From DATCJU01 sp036562635 (GTDB lineage: Bacteria; Actinomycetota; Actinomycetes; Mycobacteriales; Pseudonocardiaceae), in the NCBI GenBank assembly GCA_036562635.1, contig DATCJU010000009.1:1-8755 (forward strand): a stretch of 8,755 nt of DNA, given 5' to 3'. The notes under the pieces are model-generated. The model had not been told where the DNA came from. It saw only the letters and a list, made by a program, of their open reading frames with translations, and did no database searches. The position numbers and the translations under genes were made by a program. The number at the start of each line of letters is the position of its first letter. Positions within the stretch are counted from its first letter, which is position 1. Of the stretch, positions 1-6,556 are shown piece after piece.

Positions 1-477
1 GGATCCTCCGGCGAGCGCATCCTCGACGACCAGCAGGCGGTAGGAGTCGGCCAGTCGCTGCTGCACCTCGGGGCGGGCGGCCTGGGCCCGGGACACCAGC
101 ACGGTCCGTACCCCGGCCTGGGTGAGGATGTCATCCAGACGGGCGACCGGCCAGTCCACGTGCAGCGGGAGATAGCCGAGACCGGCCTTCATGATCGCGC
201 TGGTGGCGAGCACCTGCACGTAGCCCTTCTCGGCGAGCACGGCGACCAGTTGTTCCTGCCGTCCGGTCCGTGCGTGCAGCAGCCGGGCCAGAGCGGCGCT
301 CTGCTCGACCAGCTCGCCGTAGGTGTGGGTGCGGCCCGTGCCCGCGTCGACGACCGCGACGGCCTCCTCGGCGCCGTTCGCCCGACACCGCTCCTCGACG
401 AGCCCGAACAGTGTCCGCTCGTTCGCCACCGTGCCCGTCTCGTTGGCCGCCTCGATGAGGGCACGGTCGGCGTCCGG
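1..477 (-). other. Adenylation domain, N-terminal fragment cut by the window edge
   Basis: Residues about 2022-2180. A1 is seen as HTYGELVEQSAALARLL (2072-2088) and A2 as KAGLGYLPLHVDWP (2118-2131), the form with D-W-P often seen in A domains behind Cy domains. The sequence stops before A3-A5, so no specificity can be read. Since it follows a Cy domain, cysteine, serine or threonine is expected from family knowledge. Confidence 0.85.
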
Positions 478-3400
478 CAGGTACGCCTCACGTGGCAGCC
501 CGTCCTGCCACGCATCACCCGCCAGCCGCTCGATCAGCCGGCAGAACAACCGGTTGAGGTGCTCGATAGTCGGGCGGTCGAACAGCTGCGAGACGTAGAG
601 CCACTTGCTGACCAGGCCCGCCTCCACCTCGACGGCCTGCAGGTCGATCCAGGCCTGGGAGGTCTGCGCACTCCAGTGACGCTCGGCGACGACCTCGTCG
701 TCCCGCAGGAAGGCCGCGCTCTCGAAGTCCCGGGTGTGGCTGCCCACGGCCCCGGTGAACACGATCGGCGACACCGCCCGGGTGCTGTCCAGTCCGTACG
801 CCCGGCTCAGGTCGCGCTGCACCTGCACGCCGGAGTAGAGGGCGTGCGCGACGTCCTCCCACAGCACGTCGTGGGTACGGCGGGTGAGCCGTTCGACGTC
901 GTCGTCGTCGACGAAGTGGTGCAGGACGGTCGAGGTGAAGTTACCGAGGATCTCCTGGGTGTCCGGCAGGAACGGGTACCTGTTGAACAGGGTCACCGTG
1001 ATGGGGAACTCCTGCGCCCCGGAGAAGTAGGCGATGACGCTGCCGAACAGGCTGAGCAGCACCGACGAGACCGACAGACCCCTCCGGGCGGCCTGCTCCC
1101 GGAACCGCTGCCACACCTCGGCCTCGATGCGCAGGGTGTGCTCGTCGAAGCGCGGCTGCACGACGGTGTCGGGGGAGACCCGGAACGGCAGCTCACACCG
1201 CAGGGGCAGGGTGGTCAACTTCTGCTGCCAGTAGGCACGGTCCTCCTCGTACCAGCGGGACGCCCGTAGCAGACCGGCGTAGTCCTGGTAGTCCTTGAAG
1301 GTGGTCACGGGCAGGGGCTTCCGCTCCCCCCTGCCCCGGTAGATGTCGTCGAGCCGGCGCAGCAGGGCGAGCCTGCTCTGCACGTCCAGCACGATCAGGT
1401 CGAAGCTGGTGTGCAGGACGCACCGGTCGGGCAGGCGGCTGACCTCGAAGGCGAACAACGGGAAGTTCTCGGGGTCGTGCAGCTGGTGGGACAGACGCTC
1501 CCGTACCCGGGCCAGCCACTCCTCGCCGTCCTGGTCGACGTGGTGGACCTGGAGCCGGTACCGGGGCACTTCCTCGACGGGAAGCACCCGCTGCTGCAGC
1601 CGGTCGAACGAGAACACGGTGCGCAGCACGTCGCACTCGGCGACCAACTGGTTGATCGCCTCCTCCAGTCGGTCGGTGTCCAGGTCGGGGTAGACGTACT
1701 CGCCGTAGACGTGGTTCGCGACGTTGCCGATCTCGTAGTTGCCCAGCCGGCCGACCAGGTAGGCCTTCTGGATCTCGGTCATGTCGAACCAGCCGTACGG
1801 GTCCGCGCCGATCGCCGGCGGCAGGGCCGCCAGGTCCGCCTCGCCCCGCACCTCCCGGAAGTCACTGGGGGTGTAGCGGACGACCTCCTGCGCCCGGCAG
1901 TGGGCGATCAGCTCGGTGAGGGCACGCTCCAGCTCCCGGGCCACGGCCGAGGTGGTGTCGGCGTCCATCCGGCTGTCCACCCTGACCTGCAGGCGCCCGG
2001 CGGCCACGTACGCGAAGACCGTGAGCGACGCCTGCGGGGCACCGGAGGACATGGTGGTGCCCGCGTCCTCCATCACCACGCGCCAGTCGCCGCCGTCACC
2101 GTCGACCTGCCCCAGGTAGTTGAACCACACCGGCGGCAGGGGCCGTTCGCGGTAACGGGTCAGGGCACCGAAGCCGAGCCCCCGGGTGGGCACCGTCCGC
2201 AGGGCTTCCTTCACCTGGCGCACGCTCGCGCCGAGGTCGTCGTCCAGCACCAGACGGACCGGGTACAGGGTGGTGAACCAGCCGAGGGTGCGGGTCACGT
2301 CGAGCCCCGGGGCGATCTCCTCCCGTCCGTGCCCCTCCAGCAGGACGTGGTGGGTGGGGTCACCGGTGACAGCCCGTAGCGCGTACCCGAGCGCGGTGAG
2401 CAGCAGGTCCTCGGTGCGGGTGTGGTAGGCCCGGTGACAGTCGCCGAGCAGGAGCTGGGTGTCGTACTCATCCAGCGTGAACTCCACGGCGCTGGGCGGG
2501 TGCGCGACGCCGTCCCCGAGTGCGGTGGCGGACCGCAGGTCCGCGAGCAGCTCGTCCCAGTAGGCCAGTTCGTCCTGGTGGTTCCGGGCGTACTCGGCGA
2601 CCGCGTCGACCCACTGGCGGTAGCTCGCTCCCTTCTCCCCCGGTGAGGCGTCGGGGTCCTCGTACAGCCGGCGCAGGTCGTCGGCGAGCACCTGCCAGCT
2701 CACGGTGTCCACGATCAGGTGGTGCAGGGCGAAGAAGACCCGGGCGCTGCCGTCGGCGAATCCGTGCAGGTAGCCCACCGCGTGCAGCGGGCCGTGCTGC
2801 AGGTCGAAGCCGCGCTGCCAGGAGGTGAGGGTCTGGTGCAGTGCCCGCGCGAACTCCGGGCTGCCCTCCTCGCCCGGCAGGTCGCGTACGTCCAGGACGT
2901 TGAGGCCGGGGAGCACCGCCGCCGGGTCGTAGTACTGCACGACCTCGTCCTGCTCCCGGCGGAAACGCAACCGGAACGCGTCGTGGTGGTCCACCAGGGC
3001 ATGCAGGGCTCGTTCCAGGCGGGGCAGTGACAGCTCGGGGGTGCGTACCAGGAACGCCTGGTTCCAGTGCTCGGGGCGTTCGAGGGGCTGGTCGAAGAAC
3101 CACGACTGGATCGGCAGCAGGTCCACCTCGCCGTCCAGTCGTCCCTGTTCACCGCGAACGAGCGGCTCGTACGTCCCGTCGGCGGTCATCGAGAGGTGGT
3201 CGTACAGGCGCTCGACCGTGCGGTGCGCGAAGACGTCGCGAACGGTGACCGGCAGGCCCGTGCGCAGGCGCAGCAGGCCGGTGAGGCGGATCGCGACGAT
3301 GCTGTCCATGCCCCGGCGGGTCAGGTCGTCCTGGAAGCCCAACTCCTCGGGGCGCAGGCCCAGGCTCTGCGCGCACAGCTCGCGCAGCAGCGCCTCCCGC

Positions 3401-6400
3401 TGGTCCCGGGCCTCGGTGCGGCCCTCGACGTCGGTGGTGACGTTCGGTGTGGGCAGAGCCCTGCGGTCCAGCTTGCCGTTCACCGTCACCGGGACCTCGG
3501 TCAGGTGGATCAGCGCGCTGGGCACCATGTAGTCCGGCAGGACCGCATGGAGCGTGCGCCGCAGTTCCGCCTCGTCCAGGGGGTGGTCGGCCACGTAGTA
3601 CCCGGCCAGGGACCTGTGGTCGGGGCGTGCGGGGTCGGGCTGCCACACCGTGACCACGCCCCGCCGCACCTCGGGGTGCCGTTCCAGCGCGGCCTCCACC
3701 TCGCCGAGCTCAATGCGGTAGCCGCGGATCTTGACCTGGAAGTCGTCCCGGCCGATGTAGTCGATGTCGCCGCCGGGCAGGAGCCGGACCAGATCACCGG
3801 TGCGGTAGAGCCGTTCCCCCGGGGTGAAGGGGTCGTCCACGAACCGCTCGGCGGTCAGCTCCGGCCGGTTGAGGTAGCCGCGAGCCAGCCCCACACCGCC
3901 CAGGTACAGCTCGCCGATCGCGTAGGGCGGCAGGGGCTTGCGGGCCTTGTTCAGCACGTAGACCCGCATGTTGTCGATGGGCCTGCCGATCAGCACCTGT
4001 TCCAGGGCCCGGTCGGTGCAGTCGTAGAACAGCACGTCGATCGACGCCTCGGTCGGGCCGTAGAGGTTGTGTAACTCCACCCAGGGCAGCAGTTCGTGCA
4101 CCCCGCGCACCTGGTCGAGCTTGAGCGCCTCACCGCTGCAGAAGACGTAGCGCAGGCTGCGCAGCGCCGTGGTGGAGGGCCCACCGGGGGTGCGCAGTGC
4201 CTCCAGGAACGCGCCGAGCATCGACGGCACGAAGTGGGTGACGGTGACCTGCTCCCGCTCGACAAGCCGGGTCAGGTACTCGGGGTCCTTGTGCCCGCCG
4301 GGCTCGGCGAACACGACGGCGGCGCCGTACCAGTTGGCCCACAGCAGTTCCCACACCGACACGTCGAACACGTACGGCGTCTTCTGCAGCACCCGGTCCG
4401 CGTGGCGCAGCGGGTACTGCTTGTTCATCCACCGGATCCGGTTGACCAGACCCCGGTGCTCGCACAGCACCCCCTTGGGCTGTCCGGTGGTGCCTGAGGT
4501 GTAGATGACGTAGGCCAGGTCGGTACCCGAGACCGGGACGTCCGGGTTCGTGACGGGCTGACGGGACCACGCCTCGCCGGGGGCGTCGACCGGCACGGTC
4601 GGGCACGGGGCCTCCCCCGCCCACACCGCGGCCCGGTTCCGGTCGGTGAGCACCAGTGGTGCCGCGGTGTCCTCCAGGATGAACCGGATGCGTCCCGCGG
4701 GGAGTTCCGGGTCGATCGGCACGTAGGCACAGCCCGCCTTGAGCACGGCCAGGATCGCGACGAGCATGTGCTCGCTGCGGTCGAGCAGCAGGCCTACCAG
4801 GCTGCCGGGGCGCACCCCGTGTTCCCGGATCAGCAGGTGCGCCAGCCGGTTGGCGTGCTCGTTCAGCTCCCGGTAGGTGAGCCTGCGGTCGCGGTAGATG
4901 ACGGCGACGTGGTCAGGGGTGCGCTCGACCTGCCGCTGGAACATCTCGACCGCGGTCTGCTCGTCGCCCTGGTCCGCGGCGGTCCGGTTGATCCGTTCGA
5001 TCAACTCCAGCCCGGTGTCGTCGACCAGGTCGAGGCGCGCGATCGGCTCGTCGACGCCGGAGCGGGCCAGGGACCGCAGGAAGGTCAGGTAGGCGTCGAA
5101 CAGGGTGTGGACCAGGCCGGACTCGTAGCGGGCGTGGGCGTAGGTCACCGTGAGGGCGAGGCCACCCCCCTCCTCCTCCCTGGCGATGATCGTGATACCG
5201 AATTTCTCCGCCAGGTCCTCGTACGGCAGCATCCGGTGGTCCACGGTGGACGTCTCCGCGGTGGCCACCCGGAAGTTGTGCATGGTGAACAGCACCTGCA
5301 CCAGGTCGGCCAGGCCGGCCGCACCGTCGGGCACGGCGTCGGCGAGCATGTCCAGGTTGAGCTGGTGGTACTGGTTGAGCTCGATAACCGCGTCGTTCAC
5401 CCGGCGGGCGTTGGCCAGGAACGAGTCCTCGGGGCGGTACTCGGGGATGAGCGGCAGGGTGTTCAGGAACGGGCCGACGGCCGACTCGAACTCGACCGGA
5501 CGGTTGCCCACCGTGGTGGCGACGGCGAACCCGGTCTGGCCGCCCATGAAGGTGCTCAGCACGTGGTAGAGGCCGGTGAACAGCAGCGAGTACATGCTCA
5601 GCTGGTGCTCACGGGCGACACCGGTGAGCGTGCGGTACAGCTGGGGGTCCAGCCCCATGCGGAGGGTGGTGGCGCGGTTGTCGGTCCCGTGGATCGTGCT
5701 GCGCCGCAGCTGCGGTTTCTCCGCGGCGGCCAGGCGGGCTCCGAACGCCTTCCGAGCCGCGGTGTACCCGGGGCTGCGCAGCTCCACCTCCTGGTGGGCC
5801 AGGTAGTCGAAGTAGTTAAGCGGTCGTGTGCCCCCGTCGTTCTCGGGCAGCGGACGGCCGGCGGCGAGGTCGGTGTACAGCCGGGCCAGCCGATCGGTGA
5901 TCACCTCGGCCGAGTAGGCGTCGGAGAGCATGTGGTGGTGGGTGAGCCCAACCACCGGGCCCGTCCCGTCGATGACCTCGACGACCTCGGGCAACAGCAG
6001 CCGCCCCTCCGCCAGGGGGAACGTCGTCCGGGCGCGGTCGCCCCGCAGGGCTTCCAGTTCGGCCGTGGTGAGGCGGGAGCGGGTGATCTCGAAGGCGGCG
6101 GCGGGCAGGATGTCGTAGGTGAGGTCCTCGTGGACCTGCATGCGCAGGATCGGTTCCTGCGCGATGAGGGCACGCACCGCCTGCTCGGCGATTTCCGGAT
6201 CGGCGCCGTCGAGCTGGACGAACAGCGGGATGGTGTAGGTGTACCCGAGCTCGTCGATCCGGCTCTGCAGGTACATGCCCTTCTGGATGGACTGCAGCAC
6301 GCGCGGGGTCGTGCCGTCGGGTATCCGGTAGTAGGTCGTCCTCCGGGCCTGTTCCGCCGAGTCGACACCGTTGAACCGCAGGACCTGCAGGATCCGTTCC

Positions 6401-6540
6401 TTCGCCTCGCGGACCTGCTCCCGCAGCGTCTCGGGGAAGTCGCCGCCGGCGGGGACCGAGAAGCCCAGCCGGTCCTCTCCCTTGGCCCAGATCAGGATGC
6501 GCTCCGCGCGCAGCCGACGGAGAAGCTCCAGCTCCCGCAT
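1..6540 (-). CDS. NRPS, 5' part: docking-C-A(Ser)-T-E-Cy-A(partial); 3' end outside window
   Basis: A nonribosomal peptide synthetase starting at ATG 6540-6538. All 2180 codons to the window edge were read without a stop or frameshift. The order is: TubC-type docking domain (1-56), condensation (78-500), adenylation (520-1030), carrier (1042-1118, Ser1080), epimerization (1138-1560), heterocyclization (1580-2005) and the first part of an A domain (2022-2180). The first module should condense the thiazole-bearing chain with serine (code DVWHFSLIDK) and epimerize it to D-serine. The next should add and cyclize Cys, Ser or Thr. The gene starts within the stop codon of the upstream thiazole-module gene, so the two proteins act in series. 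Codon 823 is TTA, the only one I found in frame in either gene. The end at position 1 is a window or clone boundary, not a biological end. Confidence 0.95.
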   Translation of the reverse strand, partial: MRELELLRRLRAERILIWAKGEDRLGFSVPAGGDFPETLREQVREAKERILQVLRFNGVDSAEQARRTTYYRIPDGTTPRVLQSIQKGMYLQSRIDELGYTYTIPLFVQLDGADPEIAEQAVRALIAQEPILRMQVHEDLTYDILPAAAFEITRSRLTTAELEALRGDRARTTFPLAEGRLLLPEVVEVIDGTGPVVGLTHHHMLSDAYSAEVITDRLARLYTDLAAGRPLPENDGGTRPLNYFDYLAHQEVELRSPGYTAARKAFGARLAAAEKPQLRRSTIHGTDNRATTLRMGLDPQLYRTLTGVAREHQLSMYSLLFTGLYHVLSTFMGGQTGFAVATTVGNRPVEFESAVGPFLNTLPLIPEYRPEDSFLANARRVNDAVIELNQYHQLNLDMLADAVPDGAAGLADLVQVLFTMHNFRVATAETSTVDHRMLPYEDLAEKFGITIIAREEEGGGLALTVTYAHARYESGLVHTLFDAYLTFLRSLARSGVDEPIARLDLVDDTGLELIERINRTAADQGDEQTAVEMFQRQVERTPDHVAVIYRDRRLTYRELNEHANRLAHLLIREHGVRPGSLVGLLLDRSEHMLVAILAVLKAGCAYVPIDPELPAGRIRFILEDTAAPLVLTDRNRAAVWAGEAPCPTVPVDAPGEAWSRQPVTNPDVPVSGTDLAYVIYTSGTTGQPKGVLCEHRGLVNRIRWMNKQYPLRHADRVLQKTPYVFDVSVWELLWANWYGAAVVFAEPGGHKDPEYLTRLVEREQVTVTHFVPSMLGAFLEALRTPGGPSTTALRSLRYVFCSGEALKLDQVRGVHELLPWVELHNLYGPTEASIDVLFYDCTDRALEQVLIGRPIDNMRVYVLNKARKPLPPYAIGELYLGGVGLARGYLNRPELTAERFVDDPFTPGERLYRTGDLVRLLPGGDIDYIGRDDFQVKIRGYRIELGEVEAALERHPEVRRGVVTVWQPDPARPDHRSLAGYYVADHPLDEAELRRTLHAVLPDYMVPSALIHLTEVPVTVNGKLDRRALPTPNVTTDVEGRTEARDQREALLRELCAQSLGLRPEELGFQDDLTRRGMDSIVAIRLTGLLRLRTGLPVTVRDVFAHRTVERLYDHLSMTADGTYEPLVRGEQGRLDGEVDLLPIQSWFFDQPLERPEHWNQAFLVRTPELSLPRLERALHALVDHHDAFRLRFRREQDEVVQYYDPAAVLPGLNVLDVRDLPGEEGSPEFARALHQTLTSWQRGFDLQHGPLHAVGYLHGFADGSARVFFALHHLIVDTVSWQVLADDLRRLYEDPDASPGEKGASYRQWVDAVAEYARNHQDELAYWDELLADLRSATALGDGVAHPPSAVEFTLDEYDTQLLLGDCHRAYHTRTEDLLLTALGYALRAVTGDPTHHVLLEGHGREEIAPGLDVTRTLGWFTTLYPVRLVLDDDLGASVRQVKEALRTVPTRGLGFGALTRYRERPLPPVWFNYLGQVDGDGGDWRVVMEDAGTTMSSGAPQASLTVFAYVAAGRLQVRVDSRMDADTTSAVARELERALTELIAHCRAQEVVRYTPSDFREVRGEADLAALPPAIGADPYGWFDMTEIQKAYLVGRLGNYEIGNVANHVYGEYVYPDLDTDRLEEAINQLVAECDVLRTVFSFDRLQQRVLPVEEVPRYRLQVHHVDQDGEEWLARVRERLSHQLHDPENFPLFAFEVSRLPDRCVLHTSFDLIVLDVQSRLALLRRLDDIYRGRGERKPLPVTTFKDYQDYAGLLRASRWYEEDRAYWQQKLTTLPLRCELPFRVSPDTVVQPRFDEHTLRIEAEVWQRFREQAARRGLSVSSVLLSLFGSVIAYFSGAQEFPITVTLFNRYPFLPDTQEILGNFTSTVLHHFVDDDDVERLTRRTHDVLWEDVAHALYSGVQVQRDLSRAYGLDSTRAVSPIVFTGAVGSHTRDFESAAFLRDDEVVAERHWSAQTSQAWIDLQAVEVEAGLVSKWLYVSQLFDRPTIEHLNRLFCRLIERLAGDAWQDGLPREAYLPDADRALIEAANETGTVANERTLFGLVEERCRANGAEEAVAVVDAGTGRTHTYGELVEQSAALARLLHARTGRQEQLVAVLAEKGYVQVLATSAIMKAGLGYLPLHVDWPVARLDDILTQAGVRTVLVSRAQAARPEVQQRLADSYRLLVVEDALAGGS
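526..1803 (-). other. Heterocyclization (Cy) domain
   Basis: Residues about 1580-2005. The opening motif is FDMTEIQKAYLVGR (1585-1598). The diagnostic DxxxxDxxS is DLIVLDVQS (1714-1722), with Asp1714, Asp1719 and Ser1722, replacing the HHxxxDG of ordinary C domains. Further Cy blocks are TLFNRYPFLPD (1850-1860), GNFTS (1866-1870), PIVFTGAVG (1925-1933) and QTSQAWIDLQ (1959-1968). Cy domains form the peptide bond to Cys, Ser or Thr, then cyclize and dehydrate to thiazoline or oxazoline. The GNFTS block has Asn where GDFTS is usual. Confidence 0.93.
1861..3129 (-). other. Epimerization (E) domain
   Basis: Residues about 1138-1560. The E-domain motifs occur in order: LLPIQSWFF (1141-1149), HHLIVDTVSWQVL (1273-1285), EGHGRE (1402-1407), RTLGWFTTLYPVRL (1417-1430), PTRGLGFG (1451-1458) and FNYLGQ (1473-1478). 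The expected catalytic pair is His1274 and Glu1402, both present. It should equilibrate the alpha carbon of carrier-bound serine, giving D-serine in the product. It is followed directly by a Cy domain without a subunit break. Confidence 0.94.
3187..3417 (-). other. Thiolation (peptidyl carrier) domain of the serine module
   Basis: Residues about 1042-1118. The attachment motif is DLTRRGMDSIVAIRL (1072-1086), with Ser1080 as the expected phosphopantetheine site. The usual LGGDSI is replaced by RGMDSI. The D-S-I form is typical of carriers feeding an epimerization domain. The hydrophobic residue at the second Gly position is more common in aryl carrier proteins. The domain still has the complete Asp-Ser core and should be functional. 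Confidence 0.87.
3451..4983 (-). other. Adenylation domain, predicted serine-specific
   Basis: Residues about 520-1030 hold the full A1-A10 set: A1 LTYRELNEHANRLAHLL (554-570), A2 LKAGCAYVPIDP (600-611), A3 YTSGTTGQPKG (680-690), A4 FDVSVWE (725-731), A5 NLYGPTEASI (825-834), A7 RLYRTGDLVR (910-919), A8 GRDDFQVKIRGYRIELGEVE (930-949), A9 LPDYMVPSAL (1001-1010) and A10 NGKLDRRAL (1021-1029). The ten code residues, aligned by eye to GrsA, are D726, V727, W730, H769, F800, S802, L826, I834, D835 and K1023, giving DVWHFSLIDK. The established serine code is DVWHLSLIDK, one conservative change away. Serine is the clear best call. Confidence 0.9.
4072..4074 (-). other. TTA leucine codon (codon 823), possible bldA target
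   Basis: Codon 823 of the second synthetase, in the A5 approach of the serine A domain (VELHNLYGPTE), is TTA. In-frame reading of the gene found no other TTA, and I saw none in the upstream gene. TTA is rare in GC-rich actinomycete genes. In Streptomyces it makes translation depend on the bldA tRNA, often in secondary metabolism genes. Host identity is unknown, so the regulatory role is only possible. Confidence 0.6.
5041..6309 (-). other. Condensation domain of the serine module
   Basis: Residues about 78-500. The opening segment QSIQKGMYLQSR (83-94) is the C1 region. The active-site motif is HHMLSDA (202-208), a variant of HHxxxDG with Ala for the final Gly; His203 is the expected catalytic residue. 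Later C-domain blocks include VGNRPVEFESAVGPFLNTLP (344-363). It should join the upstream thiazole-ending chain to serine. The donor residue would be a flat thiazole, so the usual LCL/DCL distinction is not informative. Confidence 0.9.
6373..6540 (-). other. TubC-type N-terminal docking domain
   Basis: Residues 1-56 begin MRELELLRRLRAERILIWAK and continue with GEDRLGFSVPAGGDFPETLR and a Lys/Arg-Glu helix ending near ILQVLR. The pattern is an N-terminal helix with paired Leu, then a strand I-L-I-W, a D-R-L strand, a loop A-G and a closing helix. This is the TubC_N docking fold found at the start of NRPS and PKS subunits. It recruits the C-terminal peptide of the preceding subunit, here probably the acidic tail encoded just upstream. 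Confidence 0.88.
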
Positions 6541-6556
6541 CACAGTTCTCCCTCCT
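6538..6556 (-). promoter_or_regulatory. Ribosome binding site and TGATG stop-start overlap (translational coupling)
   Basis: On the minus strand the stop TGA (6542-6540) and the next start ATG (6540-6538) share one base. AGGAGG at 6556-6551 lies 10 bases before the ATG, inside the end of the upstream gene. This fixes the start of the second gene, which is also supported by a docking-domain sequence starting at that Met. It implies one polycistronic message with coupled translation of the two subunits. Confidence 0.9.

Noticed and set aside
1861..3129. The domain at 1861-3129 as an ordinary condensation domain
   Set aside because: EGHGRE, RTLGWFTTLYP and FNYLGQ are specific to epimerization domains, and a Cy domain follows directly.
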